A stretch of DNA of 64,000 bases from Agrobacterium rosae. GTDB lineage: Bacteria; Pseudomonadota; Alphaproteobacteria; Rhizobiales; Rhizobiaceae. The position numbers were made by a program, and so were the translations under genes. Every line of letters starts with the position of its first letter. Position 1 is the first letter of the stretch. The notes beneath the pieces were generated by a model. It saw nothing but the letters and a program-made list of their open reading frames with translations. It did no database searches and was not told where the DNA came from. Below, in pieces: positions 36,459 to 48,025 of the stretch. Location: NCBI RefSeq assembly GCF_002915175.1, contig NZ_NXEJ01000009.1, positions 294,969-358,968 on the forward strand, given 5' to 3'.

Positions 36459-36661
36459 GTAGGACTTCTATGCCTTGCCGGTCTGACTGGAAGGTAGTTG
36501 ATGTTTGTCACTGCGTCAAAGCCGCTGTTGCGTAACGGCGAAGGACGTTAGAGAGATAAATGAAGATGCGTCTTTTGTCGTGAAAAGGCGGGATGGGACG
36601 CCGGAAACGGCGCGGATCATTCTTTCACGAATTATGAATAAGCGCCTTATAGCGCAATTCC

Positions 36662-39121
36662 TCAAAAACGGAATAGTTGGGCGTTGCCCAGCGTGCGAAT
36701 TTCGCCGCGCGGTATTTCCGTTTTTGCAGACCCGAATGGGGTAAGCTCGATTTGCCTGCCTGCGCCCGGCGGGAGATGGAAGCCATCATCTGTGGGACGG
36801 AAGCCGTCTGCATCGATGTGAACGGACTGCGCGAAACGGTCCGTCGTCACATGCAAAATCCACCGTCCGTTTTCGGTTTGTGTCAGGATGGTCTCAATGC
36901 TGGCACGATGAAGGGCGACTTGCCTGCCGCTTGGGAAATGGAAAGAATCGGCAAGCAATTCACCTGTTTGGGCATCCAGAAGTTTCGCCACCGTGACGTC
37001 GTGTGATGGTGGGCCGAACCGATAGGCATAGGTCGTATCGAAGAATGCACCGAACAGATCGGTCGCGGCAATCGCCTGCTTTGCACGCGCTAGCAGACTG
37101 ATTGTGCGCCTGCCGCTGACGACCGGCTGGAGGCCATCGCGCAGACACGCGATTTCCACCACCGCATCCACATTTTCAGGTGTTTCATTGATGACGTGGA
37201 TATCGAGGCCGTTGGTACCCTCATCGAGAAGGTTGATTTGCAGAGGCCGAAACGCACGTTTCAGGCCGTAGAAGGCAGACTTCGGCTGACCTGTCGAATC
37301 GATAACTCCCCAGCCGGGACCGGGTAGCAGATCCTGCAACGTCCACACCAGCGCGCCCTGACAGTTTGAACCGACACGCCGCCATTCCGCAAACGTGGCT
37401 TCCATGACCTCGGCAATCGCTGCGCGGGAAAAATCGAGATAGCGATCGACATCCTCCCTTCGCAATATTGCCGGGTCCACGTCATAAAGCAGCTTGAGAT
37501 AGTGGTCGCGCACGTCCTCGAAGTCCCAGGACGCCCCTCTGTCTCGCGGCACTCTGGCTCGCCATTTCGGATCGTGAATCGGTTTTGCCGGCAGATATTT
37601 GTCGAGCGTGCGTTGATGCGGGACGTTTGCGAAGGCGAGGCATTCACCCGCAAAACGCACATCGGCGCGGCGCGCATCTTCCAGCGGTCTGCAATAGGCA
37701 CCGACGCCGTAGTAGTGGCCTACTTTTTCGTTCGGGACGAACGGTAAAGCACCGCCGAACGGGGAGTTTGGCACATAGGCAATATCAGGTCGCAGACGGC
37801 GAACGTGTGCAGGCAGAATTTCTTCCGTCAGCGGTCCCTTCCAGAACTGCTCCGATAAGCCCAGCATAGCGCCTTGCTGGTACATTTCACTGCCGCCGCA
37901 CAGAACGGTCAGCGATGGGGAGTGCGCAGTTTTTGCAAGGAGCTGAGATATTTCCTGCTCGATGTGGGCAAGAAAGGCCTCATCCTTAGCCGGATAATCG
38001 AAGTTGGCCAGCATCATGTCCTGCCAGACCATCAGACCAAGCTCATCACACAGCGCGAAGAATTCCGGCGTCTCATAAGTCATGGTGCCGCCGATGCGGA
38101 TCATGTTCATGCCAGCCTCAGCGGCAAGGCGAAGCCAGGGCTCGTAATCTGCGCGGCCACCGGGCAGGCGGACGATATCAGCATTGGTCCAGACGGCACC
38201 CCGGCAGAAGACGGGCTCGCCGTTGATCTTCAGGCCAAAGCCTTTTCCATCCGCGCCACAGTCGATCTCTACCCGGCGAAAACCAGTCCTTGCAGCCAGT
38301 TGCGTTTGGCCATCTACGCGCAGGTTTACATCGTAAAGCACCGGCTTGCCGTGCGTCGCGGGCCACCAAGGCTCGATGTTTTCGAGCCTCATTTCACCTT
38401 TGAATGTGTTGTCCCCCGTAGCGTGGAGTGGCACCCAAAAACCCGCGCACTCCAGCTCCATGGCTGCAGACTTGCTGCGGACTGAGATATGCAGCAATCC
38501 AGTGCCGTCTTCATTCAGTTGCGATTGAAACGACAGGACTTCGAATGCTCGCTTGTTTTCACGGATCAAACGAATGGGTCGCCATGGTCCGATGGCGTGG
38601 ATTTCCGGGCACCAGCCGGGCATATGACCGAGCGCTGTCGTTCTGATCAGTCGCAGCCCTTGGGAGTTCATCATTTGCGGACGCCAGCGGGCGCGAGGTC
38701 CGGTTTTGTCCAAGCGTGGTGCCAATGCTCGAAAGCAGATGGCGAGTTCGTCTGCGCCGGTTAGTTCAAAGGCCACGTCCAGTGCTTCGAACATGCTGGT
38801 GGAGTGCGCGACCAGTTCACCGTTCAGGAAAATTTCGGCAATCGTCGCCAGTCCTTCAAAGCGCAGAATGGCCGGACCGATCTCATCGGACACCAATGTC
38901 AGCCGATACCAGGCATCACGATTGTTCAGAGGTTCTGGTTGAAGGCGATCAAACTTGCCCAGCGCTTCAAGCGCCTGTGCGACAGTTCCCGGTACGGGTG
39001 CTGTCAGCGTTTCGGCGTCGAAGGGAATATCGACCGGCGTTAGATAGGCATCGGGCTCGGTCAGCGTCAGGGTCCAGCCCTCGCTCAAGGATTGCCCTTT
39101 ATCGATGCAGGGGGCCGTCAC
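36662..39121 (-). CDS. Glycoside hydrolase family 2-like protein (beta-mannosidase type)
   Basis: About 819 residues in the GH2 layout: an N-terminal sugar-binding jelly roll (about 15-170; NNRDAWYRLTL, AEIFLNGELV), an immunoglobulin-like domain (about 185-285), a TIM barrel from about 300 (GFGLKINGEPVFCRGAVWTNADI) and C-terminal beta domains. The likely acid/base is Glu412 in LCGGSEMYQQ and the nucleophile Glu493 in RFAGECLAF. The residue before the acid/base is Ser where GH2 enzymes have an almost invariant Asn, so activity may be altered. The GTG at 39121 overlaps the DUF1839 stop (GTGA). No signal peptide is seen. It is the last gene of the carrier-protein operon. Confidence 0.82.
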   Translation of the reverse strand: MTAPCIDKGQSLSEGWTLTLTEPDAYLTPVDIPFDAETLTAPVPGTVAQALEALGKFDRLQPEPLNNRDAWYRLTLVSDEIGPAILRFEGLATIAEIFLNGELVAHSTSMFEALDVAFELTGADELAICFRALAPRLDKTGPRARWRPQMMNSQGLRLIRTTALGHMPGWCPEIHAIGPWRPIRLIRENKRAFEVLSFQSQLNEDGTGLLHISVRSKSAAMELECAGFWVPLHATGDNTFKGEMRLENIEPWWPATHGKPVLYDVNLRVDGQTQLAARTGFRRVEIDCGADGKGFGLKINGEPVFCRGAVWTNADIVRLPGGRADYEPWLRLAAEAGMNMIRIGGTMTYETPEFFALCDELGLMVWQDMMLANFDYPAKDEAFLAHIEQEISQLLAKTAHSPSLTVLCGGSEMYQQGAMLGLSEQFWKGPLTEEILPAHVRRLRPDIAYVPNSPFGGALPFVPNEKVGHYYGVGAYCRPLEDARRADVRFAGECLAFANVPHQRTLDKYLPAKPIHDPKWRARVPRDRGASWDFEDVRDHYLKLLYDVDPAILRREDVDRYLDFSRAAIAEVMEATFAEWRRVGSNCQGALVWTLQDLLPGPGWGVIDSTGQPKSAFYGLKRAFRPLQINLLDEGTNGLDIHVINETPENVDAVVEIACLRDGLQPVVSGRRTISLLARAKQAIAATDLFGAFFDTTYAYRFGPPSHDVTVAKLLDAQTGELLADSFHFPSGRQVALHRASIETILTQTENGRWILHVTTDRFAQSVHIDADGFRPTDDGFHLPPGAGRQIELTPFGSAKTEIPRGEIRTLGNAQLFRF

Positions 39122-40104
39122 GCGGCCTCGCTTGTCTGGGCGAGCGAGGTCTCCAAATCCGCCATCAGCGCGTCCCAAGCCGTGACCGCCGGGTCGAGAG
39201 CGGTGGCTAATGGATCAAACTTGCGGCGGGCAATGGCGCGGGCAAGCTGAAACTGTACGGTTTTCGCTACTTCCGAAACGCGAAGTGCATGCGCAGATGC
39301 TTCGCCGAAGCGTCGCTCACCACCCAACCATTCCAGATGGCTGGCAGCCAGTTCGAAGTTCGCACCAAACTGGCGAAGCGTGTTGAAGGCGTATTTATGG
39401 AAAAAGCCGAAGGGCCGGTCGGCTACGTTTTCCACTTGCGTAGGAAAGACTTCGGCGAAGGCTTTGATCGGATTTTGCTTAGGCCGTCTTGCAAAATGCG
39501 ATGCCAGAAGACGCAGCGCTATCGCTCGTCTTTCCACATCGGACACCGGCTTTTCAGGAAATTTCGCGAATTCGGTATAGGGCAGGAAAGGCAAGTCTTC
39601 GTCTGTCAGATGATGCTGGAAAATACCGGAGAAATCGTCTCCCTCCAGCGCAAAATAACCGCCATTGTGGAAATATTCTAACTGCCGACCTGCCACGTCC
39701 ATCCGGTTGATGGCGACGGTGGTTTTGCCATGTTCCTTGCGATAGGCGGTGCCGTGCGTATCCGGCATGTAGAAACTGTCCATCTCGATCAGGCAGATAC
39801 GACCGCGCTGCAACTGCGTTTCGATATGGCTTTCGAGCCTGTCGAAAATAGCCAGTTCGGTGACGCGGATGCCATAGAGCGATTCGAGGTCTTCCAGCGG
39901 CACTTTGAAGAACGTGAACTGGTCGCCCTCAAAATCCTGGGCCAGCGTAAAGCCGAGCATGGCTTCAGGCGGCAGGCCGCTTGAGGCCAGAAGTTCGATC
40001 CACAGATCGACATAACAATTGGTTTCCGGCCACATCCGCTCCAGCGAATGTAACGGATGCGGAACGTAGGTCTCAGCGTTGAGGGCCGGAAAGATGCTCG
40101 TCAT
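39118..40104 (-). CDS. DUF1839 family protein
   Basis: A 328-residue protein I recognise as DUF1839, a family found mainly with amino acid:carrier-protein ligases. It begins MTSIFPALNAETYVPHPLHSLERMWPETNCYVDLWIELLAS; other strong blocks are FTLAQDFEGDQFTFFKVPLEDLESLYGI and GKTTVAINRMDVAG. No signal peptide or membrane helix is present. No catalytic motif is obvious to me. It starts 7 bases after the ligase stop and overlaps the GH2-like gene by 4 bases, so it is made as part of the same operon. A role in accepting or transferring the aminoacyl group from the carrier protein is a reasonable guess only. Confidence 0.85.
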   Translation of the reverse strand: MTSIFPALNAETYVPHPLHSLERMWPETNCYVDLWIELLASSGLPPEAMLGFTLAQDFEGDQFTFFKVPLEDLESLYGIRVTELAIFDRLESHIETQLQRGRICLIEMDSFYMPDTHGTAYRKEHGKTTVAINRMDVAGRQLEYFHNGGYFALEGDDFSGIFQHHLTDEDLPFLPYTEFAKFPEKPVSDVERRAIALRLLASHFARRPKQNPIKAFAEVFPTQVENVADRPFGFFHKYAFNTLRQFGANFELAASHLEWLGGERRFGEASAHALRVSEVAKTVQFQLARAIARRKFDPLATALDPAVTAWDALMADLETSLAQTSEAA

Positions 40105-40111
40105 GCCGTCT

Positions 40112-41020
40112 TCAACCCCAAAGCGTGTCTCGAACCGGCTGTGGCCATGCCTCGACATCCAGTCCATGCTTGGCAAATAGCGCCAGCGCAATGCGCTCCA
40201 GCCCGAAGCCGACGCATGCCGTGTGTGCAACGTCGCCGTTATCGAGGTTCAGGCCCCATTTGGCTCCAAAAGCGTCCTGATGGTAGTTGAAGCTCATGCA
40301 GGCGGTCTGGTTGGTGGTGGAGGTGACCGGGATTAGAAGCTCGAATTTCAGGTTCTGGTCGCGCTGGTTGTTGGCCAGCATCTTGCCGGCACGCCCGAAG
40401 AATGGATCGTTGGCGATATCGATCTTCACATCGAGACCGATCTTTTCCATCATGTCCACGCCGCGATCCATCCACAGCTGACGGAATTCCGTCACGTCGC
40501 TTTCGGTGCCCATGCATACATATTCGCGCATACGGAACAGTTGCTGGCGGGCTGGGTCCTTGGAGGGCTCATGGCGGAAACAATAGGATTGAATGTCGTA
40601 AAGGCCGCCGCCAGCAGGCAGGTTGCCGCGCTTGGCGATGGTTGGATAAAGCGGGTAGCAGGCAGCAGGCGTCAGCACGATGTCGGTGATCTTCTGGTCT
40701 TTCGTCCAGTCCGTGCCCTCGTCCATGCTTTTGATCAGGCTGACATGATCTAGCTCGCAGCCGCAGAAGGAATGGACTGTGCCTGCCAGTTGCGGGAAGC
40801 TTTTCATATAGCCGCTTTTTTCGAAATAGGCGCGGTTGATACCCGGCGGGAAGCGGATGACTTCGGCTTTGTCTGCTCCGCCGACCGTTCCGATTAGGCG
40901 CTCAAAACCGGCGATCACATCTTCGAACTGACCGCTGCGGCCATAAAGGCCATCCACGCCGGTATCGATCAGCAGGCCCTTTTCAAACAGGCGATCGAGA
41001 AAGGATGTTTGCATGTCCAT
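40112..41020 (-). CDS. Amino acid:[carrier protein] ligase (SerRS-like, no tRNA-binding domain)
   Basis: A 302-residue class II synthetase core homologous to atypical seryl-tRNA synthetases but lacking the tRNA-binding arm. Enzymes of this type in Bradyrhizobium and Agrobacterium activate small amino acids (Gly or Ala) and load them on a phosphopantetheine arm of a dedicated carrier protein, not on tRNA. Motif 2 is FRHEPS...FRMREYV (148-168) and motif 3 is GFGLERI (271-277). Cys121, Glu166 and Cys269 are in the places of the active-site zinc ligands as I remember them for the Bradyrhizobium enzyme. The gene starts 4 bases after the dehydrogenase stop; the partner carrier protein is encoded two genes upstream. 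Confidence 0.92.
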   Translation of the reverse strand: MDMQTSFLDRLFEKGLLIDTGVDGLYGRSGQFEDVIAGFERLIGTVGGADKAEVIRFPPGINRAYFEKSGYMKSFPQLAGTVHSFCGCELDHVSLIKSMDEGTDWTKDQKITDIVLTPAACYPLYPTIAKRGNLPAGGGLYDIQSYCFRHEPSKDPARQQLFRMREYVCMGTESDVTEFRQLWMDRGVDMMEKIGLDVKIDIANDPFFGRAGKMLANNQRDQNLKFELLIPVTSTTNQTACMSFNYHQDAFGAKWGLNLDNGDVAHTACVGFGLERIALALFAKHGLDVEAWPQPVRDTLWG

Positions 41021-41024
41021 GGTC

Positions 41025-42206
41025 TTATCCCGAAAGGCTGGTGTCCTGCTTCTGGACGAGCAGGAGATTGGCGGAGTTGCTGAGAATTCTGTCGTTGGAG
41101 ATCATCAGTTGTGCCGAATGCGCATCGCGCAGATGCCGCCCTAAGCTGTAGGGCGTACCGTTTTTGTAACCCATAATGCCGCAGATCAGCATGGCATGAT
41201 TGATGATCTCAAGAATGGTTTCCGACGAGCAAATCTTGACGTTGTTCATGGCAATGGCAAAACCCATCGACATTAGCTTGTCGGGATCGGACTTGGTGCC
41301 TTCATAGGCTTTGAGACCGGCGATGACGTTCGATTTGACCGTTTGGAGTTTGCTTGACACTTCCGCCAGGCGGATCGCACCGGGTGGCGTTACGCCAGGG
41401 GATTTACGAGCGGCTGCACGGACGAAAGCTTGCGCCCGCAGGACTGCGTCAGAGGCAATGCCGTACCAGACGCCGCTCCACAAAAGATGTGACGTCGCCA
41501 GCATGGATTGTGCAGCTATCTCAGCGAAAGGCTTGGCAAAGATCTGCTCGGAGGGGGCGTTTCCCTTGAACAGAAATCCATCGGAGCAGGTGCCGCGCAT
41601 GCCCAGCGTGTCCCATATATGGGTCCGCTCGAGTGTGTACTGATCCTTCAGGAAAACGGTCATCACCTGATCGGCCGGGGCCGCCGCCGCATTGGCACGC
41701 GAAGTGATGAGAATGGCATCGGCATGCGCGCCGTAGGAAATAACCGTGGCGTCTTTTTCCAAGGTGCAATCGGGGCCATCGACCTCAATGGCGCAGATGG
41801 AATTGCGCATGTTTCCGCCGATGCCGCCTTCGGTGGTGGCAGACGCCAAAAGCAACTGTTCTGATGCCACGCGGCGCATGAAGGCAATATGCCATTCGCT
41901 GTCTTCGCCATGTTCCACAAGGCTGGAGGCCTTGATGTGGTGCATGGCGAAAATCATCGCGGTTGCGGAGCAGGATTGGCCAAGTATACAGCAGAGATCG
42001 GCAATTTGCGCGATGCTTGCACTTTCACCGCCCAGATGAACTGGCACTTGTATTCCCAAAAGACGTTCGGCGCGCAGTGCGTCAACGGCCTCTATTGGAA
42101 ACCGTGCGGCAGTATCGACATCGTCGGCATGACGTGCGGCAATCGACGCGACGCGAGAGGCGCGCGCGGTCAGCGTTGCATCAGGCGGGGCGACCGACAG
42201 GTTCAT
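41025..42206 (-). CDS. Acyl-CoA dehydrogenase-family flavoprotein lacking the usual catalytic Glu
   Basis: A 393-residue protein of the ACAD fold: N-terminal helical domain, a middle beta domain with [12 protein letters not shown] (substrate/FAD loop, about 121-132) and [13 protein letters not shown], and a C-terminal helical domain ending [22 protein letters not shown]. In medium-chain enzymes the RDA block is followed by YEGT, where Glu is the catalytic base. Here the aligned position is Ile369. It may use a different base or do other flavin chemistry. Homologues such as PltE oxidise aminoacyl groups on carrier proteins, which fits the neighbours. The start overlaps the carrier-protein stop (TGATG). 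Confidence 0.85.
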   Translation of the reverse strand: MNLSVAPPDATLTARASRVASIAARHADDVDTAARFPIEAVDALRAERLLGIQVPVHLGGESASIAQIADLCCILGQSCSATAMIFAMHHIKASSLVEHGEDSEWHIAFMRRVASEQLLLASATTEGGIGGNMRNSICAIEVDGPDCTLEKDATVISYGAHADAILITSRANAAAAPADQVMTVFLKDQYTLERTHIWDTLGMRGTCSDGFLFKGNAPSEQIFAKPFAEIAAQSMLATSHLLWSGVWYGIASDAVLRAQAFVRAAARKSPGVTPPGAIRLAEVSSKLQTVKSNVIAGLKAYEGTKSDPDKLMSMGFAIAMNNVKICSSETILEIINHAMLICGIMGYKNGTPYSLGRHLRDAHSAQLMISNDRILSNSANLLLVQKQDTSLSG

Positions 42207-42457
42207 CAGGCCGCCTCTTTGCCATCGAGAATGGTTTTGACCGTGTCTTCGATGGCCTTGATGCTGGCAAAAGACTTTCGGTTGAGCATGCTATCGGGAA
42301 ACTCGATATCGAATGCATCTTCTATGCCGAGCATCAGTTGCACGGATGCAAAAGAAGAAAGTCCGGCTGCGTAAAGGTCAGCTTCATCTTCAATGGTATC
42401 GACCGGCACCGGGAGTTGGCCGAATTTCGACAGTATTTCACGAATAGTTGAATTCAT
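42206..42457 (-). CDS. Acyl/aminoacyl carrier protein
   Basis: An 83-residue carrier protein beginning MNSTIREILSKFGQLPVPVD. The helix-II region reads DLYAAGLSSFASVQLMLGIEDAFDIEF; Ser35 in GLSSF aligns with the phosphopantetheine-bearing Ser of ACPs (GLDSL). Acidic residues around it suit a carrier protein. The next genes encode the flavoprotein and the amino acid:carrier-protein ligase, so this is most likely the ligase's dedicated partner, carrying an aminoacyl thioester. I chose the ATG at 42457, preceded by a GGGAG, over an upstream start at 42490. It is the first gene of the five-gene operon. Confidence 0.92.
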   Translation of the reverse strand: MNSTIREILSKFGQLPVPVDTIEDEADLYAAGLSSFASVQLMLGIEDAFDIEFPDSMLNRKSFASIKAIEDTVKTILDGKEAA

Positions 42458-42623
42458 TCTCAGTAGTCTCCCTTCAAAACGCGTCATCATAACGCATTCT
42501 TCGAGTTAAGCTCCAAAAAATAACATTCAAATAAATGGATGGGTTAACTTAGCGTAACTTTCCATTTTTCGACAGTCATCCACAGATGGCTTGACAAATT
42601 TCTGCGTCGGGTTTCTGATTGCG

Positions 42624-44657
<2,034 letters not shown>

Positions 44658-44658
44658 G

Positions 44659-45654
44659 ATGCGCATTCTCATCAAAGGAGCAGGCGTTGCCGGTCTGACG
44701 GCTGCGCTGGAGCTTGCCCGCCATGGAATGGAGGTCGCGGTTTGCGATCTTGCAAGCGAACCGGGGCGCGGTGCGTCCTGGTATGCGGGCGGCATGCTGG
44801 CACCCTGGTGCGAACGCGAAAGCGCCGAGGAAACCGTGCTGACTTTAGGCCAATCGGCGCTCGACTGGTGGGACGAGGCGACGCCGGGGCTGGTGAAACG
44901 CAAAGGCACATTGGTCGTGGCTCCGGCGCGGGACAAGGCAGAACTTTCACGCTTTGCCTCCCGCACATCAGGCTATCGGTGGGTGGATAAGGACGAGATT
45001 GCAGTGCTTGAGCCCGACCTCGCCGGGCGTTTCCGTGTCGGGTTGTTTTTTGAAAGAGAGGGGCATCTCGACCCGCGACTGGCTCTCTCGGCACTGTATG
45101 AGCGTCTCGTCTCGATGGGTGCCCGCTTTCACTTCGGCGGTGAGGCAATGGATGAAGGTGAATTCGATCACGTCATCGATTGCACCGGGGCGGCACAGAC
45201 CGGCAAGCTTTCCGGCCTTCGCGGCGTGCGTGGCGAGATGCTTTACCTCTCTACCGGTGAGGTGACGCTATCCCGTCCCGTGCGGCTGCTTCATCCGCGC
45301 ATTCCGCTTTACATCGTGCCGCGGGAAGCGGGGCGTTTCATGGTGGGCGCGACGATGATCGAAACGGATGAGGCGGGACCGATTACCGCTCGTTCGATGA
45401 TGGAGTTGCTGAACGCGGCTTACGCGCTGCACCCCGCTTTTGGTGAGGCGCAGATCATCGAAACGGGTGCCGGCATCCGTCCCGCCTTTGCCGACAATCT
45501 GCCCAGCATTCGCGAAGAGGACGGCACGCTGTTTATCAATGGTGCCCATCGGCACGGCTTTCTGCTGTCGCCAGCCATGGCGCAACAGGCCGCCGATATT
45601 ATGATGTCAAAGGAGGTTTACTATGAAAATTCTCGTCAACGGGCAAGAGCATGA
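44659..45654 (+). CDS. thiO: Glycine oxidase ThiO
   Basis: A 331-residue FAD-dependent oxidase of the DAO family that converts glycine to the imine used in thiazole synthesis. The N-terminus MRILIKGAGVAGLTAALELARHG is the FAD Rossmann motif. Other support is GASWYAGGMLAPWCE and, near the C-terminus, TGAGIRPAFADNLP with GAHRHGFLLSP. The ATG at 44659 is one base after the thiC stop. Its 3' end overlaps thiS by 32 bases. Confidence 0.94.
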   Translation: MRILIKGAGVAGLTAALELARHGMEVAVCDLASEPGRGASWYAGGMLAPWCERESAEETVLTLGQSALDWWDEATPGLVKRKGTLVVAPARDKAELSRFASRTSGYRWVDKDEIAVLEPDLAGRFRVGLFFEREGHLDPRLALSALYERLVSMGARFHFGGEAMDEGEFDHVIDCTGAAQTGKLSGLRGVRGEMLYLSTGEVTLSRPVRLLHPRIPLYIVPREAGRFMVGATMIETDEAGPITARSMMELLNAAYALHPAFGEAQIIETGAGIRPAFADNLPSIREEDGTLFINGAHRHGFLLSPAMAQQAADIMMSKEVYYENSRQRARA

Positions 45655-45820
45655 CCTTGCTACCGACAGGCTTTCGCAACTGCTGACCGCGCTGGACTAC
45701 GAAGGCGACTGGCTGGCAACAGCGGTCAATGGCGATCTCGTCCATGCGCAGGATCGCGATGATTTTCGGCTGAAGGAATTCGACAGGATCGAAGTTCTTT
45801 CACCCATGCAGGGAGGATAG
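45623..45820 (+). CDS. thiS: Sulfur carrier protein ThiS
   Basis: A 65-residue ubiquitin-fold protein ending MQGG. The C-terminal Gly-Gly is adenylated and converted to a thiocarboxylate that supplies sulfur for the thiazole ring. It overlaps thiO and lies 3 bases before thiG. An AAAGGAGG-type ribosome site (TCAAAGGAGGTTTACT) precedes the ATG. Confidence 0.95.
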   Translation: MKILVNGQEHDLATDRLSQLLTALDYEGDWLATAVNGDLVHAQDRDDFRLKEFDRIEVLSPMQGG

Positions 45821-45823
45821 GCG

Positions 45824-46597
45824 ATGTTGAAACTCTATGAACGTGAGGTCGGATCAAGGCTGCTGCTCGGCACCGCGCGTTATCCTTCGCCTGCCGTTCT
45901 TGCGGATGCGGTGCGGGCCAGCAAGACGGATATTCTGACGATCTCTCTGCGACGTGAAACAGCGGGTGGCAGGCATGGTGGACAGTTCTTCGAGCTGATC
46001 CGCGAGTTGGACCGCCACATTCTGCCCAACACGGCGGGTTGCCACACCGCCAAGGAAGCCGTGTTGACGGCCAAGATGGCGCGGGAGGTGTTCAAGACCA
46101 ACTGGATCAAGCTGGAGGTGATCGGCAATCACGATACGCTTCAGCCCGACGTCTTTGCGCTGGTGGAAGCGGCCCGCATTCTGAGCGACGACGGTTTTGA
46201 GGTGTTTCCCTACACGACCGATGATCTTGTGGTGGCGGAAAAGCTTGTGGATGCCGGTTGCAAGGTTCTGATGCCGTGGTGCGCACCCATCGGCAGCGCC
46301 ATGGGGCCGCTGAACATTACCGCTCTGCGCTCCATGCGCGCCCATTTCCCGGATGTGCCGATGATTGTCGATGCCGGGCTTGGGCGACCTTCGCATGCCG
46401 CGACCGTCATGGAGCTGGGTTACGACGCGGTGCTGCTCAATACGGCTGTAGCCGGTGCGGGCAATCCGGTCATCATGGCTGGCGCCTTTGCAAAAGCGGT
46501 GACGGCTGGGCGCGAGGCCTATCTCTCAGGCATGCTGGAGCCGCGCGACATGGCGGTGCCATCCACGCCTGTGATTGGCAAGGCGGTGTTTTCCTGA
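45824..46597 (+). CDS. thiG: Thiazole synthase ThiG
   Basis: A 257-residue TIM-barrel enzyme joining DXP, dehydroglycine and ThiS-thiocarboxylate to make the thiazole phosphate. Visible are [12 protein letters not shown] at the N-terminus, the Schiff-base lysine in NWIKLEVIG (about residue 96) and the phosphate-binding [13 protein letters not shown] ribosome site is provided by the thiS end (GGGAGGATAGGCG). The next gene is not thiE but a P1-family peptidase. Confidence 0.96.
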   Translation: MLKLYEREVGSRLLLGTARYPSPAVLADAVRASKTDILTISLRRETAGGRHGGQFFELIRELDRHILPNTAGCHTAKEAVLTAKMAREVFKTNWIKLEVIGNHDTLQPDVFALVEAARILSDDGFEVFPYTTDDLVVAEKLVDAGCKVLMPWCAPIGSAMGPLNITALRSMRAHFPDVPMIVDAGLGRPSHAATVMELGYDAVLLNTAVAGAGNPVIMAGAFAKAVTAGREAYLSGMLEPRDMAVPSTPVIGKAVFS

Positions 46598-46661
46598 GCC
46601 GTTGACAAGATGAGGTGAGGGCGGGATACCGACTGGGATGAGCCTCAAAGGGTAACCAGAC

Positions 46662-47660
46662 ATGCACAATCTGCTGACCGATATCGATGGTGTGGCCGTC
46701 GGCCATGCCACCGATCTCCAACTCGGATCGGGCGTCACCGCCATCGTCTTTGACGAACCGGCCATCGCCTCCGGCTCCGTTCTTGGCGGCGCACCGGGTG
46801 GGCGGGATACGGCGCTGCTCGATCCGTCCATGATGGTGGAGATGGTGGATGCTTTCGTGCTGTCAGGCGGCTCGGCCTTCGGTCTGGACGCGGCAGGCGG
46901 TGTGCAATCGGGCCTTCGCGATATCGGGCGCGGCTTTGCTGTCGGCTCTACCCGCGTTCCCATCGTGCCGCAGGCGATCCTGATGGATCTGCTGAATGGC
47001 GGCAACAAGGATTGGGGCCTGCATTCACCCTATCGCGAGATGGGCTATGACGCTTTCAAATCCGCTACTCACCAGCCGTTTGCGCTCGGCAGCGTCGGGG
47101 CGGGCACGGGCGCAACGACGGCTACATTCAAGGGCGGGCTGGGCTCTGCCAGCGCCGTGACGTCGGGTGGCCATAAGGTTGCGGCGATTGTCGCGGTTAA
47201 CGCAATGGGCTCCGCGACTGTGGGAACAAGCCAGCATTTCTGGGCGGCCCCCTTCGAGCGCGACGACGAATTCGGCGGGCTTGGATTGCCACCGCAGTTT
47301 TCACCCGCCGATACGGCCATGCGCATCAAAGGCGTGACGCTAACGGCAACGACAATCGGTGCGGTGGTAACGGATGCCTTACTCACAAAAGCGCAGGCGC
47401 ATCGGCTTTCGATCATGGCACATGGCGGGCTTGCCCGCGCGATTCTGCCGTCACATCTCGCCAGCGATGGTGACACCATGTTTGCCGCAGCGACCGGTCA
47501 GAAACCCATGAGTGCGGCGAGCGACTTTGCCGAGCTTTGCCATCTTGCGGGCATGGTCGTCAGTCGCGCCATTGCACGCGGCGTTTATGAAGCCACGGCT
47601 TTACCGCATGAGGGTGCGCAAAAATCCTGGCGCGATCATTTCGGAACAGGTGCCGAATGA
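46662..47660 (+). CDS. P1-family peptidase (DmpA/BapA-type aminopeptidase-esterase)
   Basis: A 332-residue Ntn-hydrolase homologue. The start HNLLTDIDGVAVGHATDL and the segments SGGSAFGLDAAGGV and LGSVGAGTGATTATFKGGLGSAS are typical of the P1/DmpA family. A Gly-Ser step in AVNAMGSATVG (about 177-187) fits the self-cleavage site that exposes the catalytic Ser. Family members cleave N-terminal amino acids or beta-peptides. It starts 64 bases after thiG with AAAGGGTAA upstream, and its stop overlaps the ModE gene (ATGA). Confidence 0.9.
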   Translation: MHNLLTDIDGVAVGHATDLQLGSGVTAIVFDEPAIASGSVLGGAPGGRDTALLDPSMMVEMVDAFVLSGGSAFGLDAAGGVQSGLRDIGRGFAVGSTRVPIVPQAILMDLLNGGNKDWGLHSPYREMGYDAFKSATHQPFALGSVGAGTGATTATFKGGLGSASAVTSGGHKVAAIVAVNAMGSATVGTSQHFWAAPFERDDEFGGLGLPPQFSPADTAMRIKGVTLTATTIGAVVTDALLTKAQAHRLSIMAHGGLARAILPSHLASDGDTMFAAATGQKPMSAASDFAELCHLAGMVVSRAIARGVYEATALPHEGAQKSWRDHFGTGAE

Positions 47661-48025
47661 GCGATCAAACCGAGAAAACGCCACTGAAAACGGTTCTGCG
47701 GATCGATTTCCCACCGGGCGACAGGCTCGGGCGGGGAAAAATCCAGCTGATGGAATTGATTGGCTCTACCGGCTCCATTTCCGCTGCCGGGCGGGCCATG
47801 GATATGTCCTATCGCCGGGCATGGCTGTTGGTGGATGCGCTGAACCATATGTTCAAGGAACCCGTGATCGAATCCCAGCGCGGCGGCAGCCAAGGTGGTG
47901 GGGCTAGCTTGACCACCTTCGGACAAGAGCTGCTTGAGCGCTATCGTGGCATGCAGCAGCGTCTGAACGATACACTGAAAGCCGACCTCGACTGGCTGGA
48001 AGCGAACCGACAGTCCGATCAGTAA
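47657..48025 (+). CDS. One-domain ModE-type molybdate regulator
   Basis: A 122-residue protein matching only the N-terminal winged-helix domain of ModE ([43 protein letters not shown]). The C-terminal molybdate-binding TOBE domains of E. coli ModE are absent, as in many rhizobial homologues, so metal sensing must differ. It overlaps the peptidase gene by 4 bases and converges with modC by 7 bases. Two ModE-like operators lie upstream of modA. Confidence 0.88.
   Translation: MSDQTEKTPLKTVLRIDFPPGDRLGRGKIQLMELIGSTGSISAAGRAMDMSYRRAWLLVDALNHMFKEPVIESQRGGSQGGGASLTTFGQELLERYRGMQQRLNDTLKADLDWLEANRQSDQ

Noticed and set aside
36459..36661. Possible small gene in the gap between the ABC-like and GH2-like genes
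   Set aside because: The only frame (plus strand from 36505) runs into the GH2 gene antisense and has no ribosome site; the 203 bases probably hold a promoter.
40112..41020. Reading the ligase as a true seryl-tRNA synthetase
   Set aside because: It has no N-terminal tRNA-binding coiled coil, is only 302 residues and is embedded with a carrier protein.
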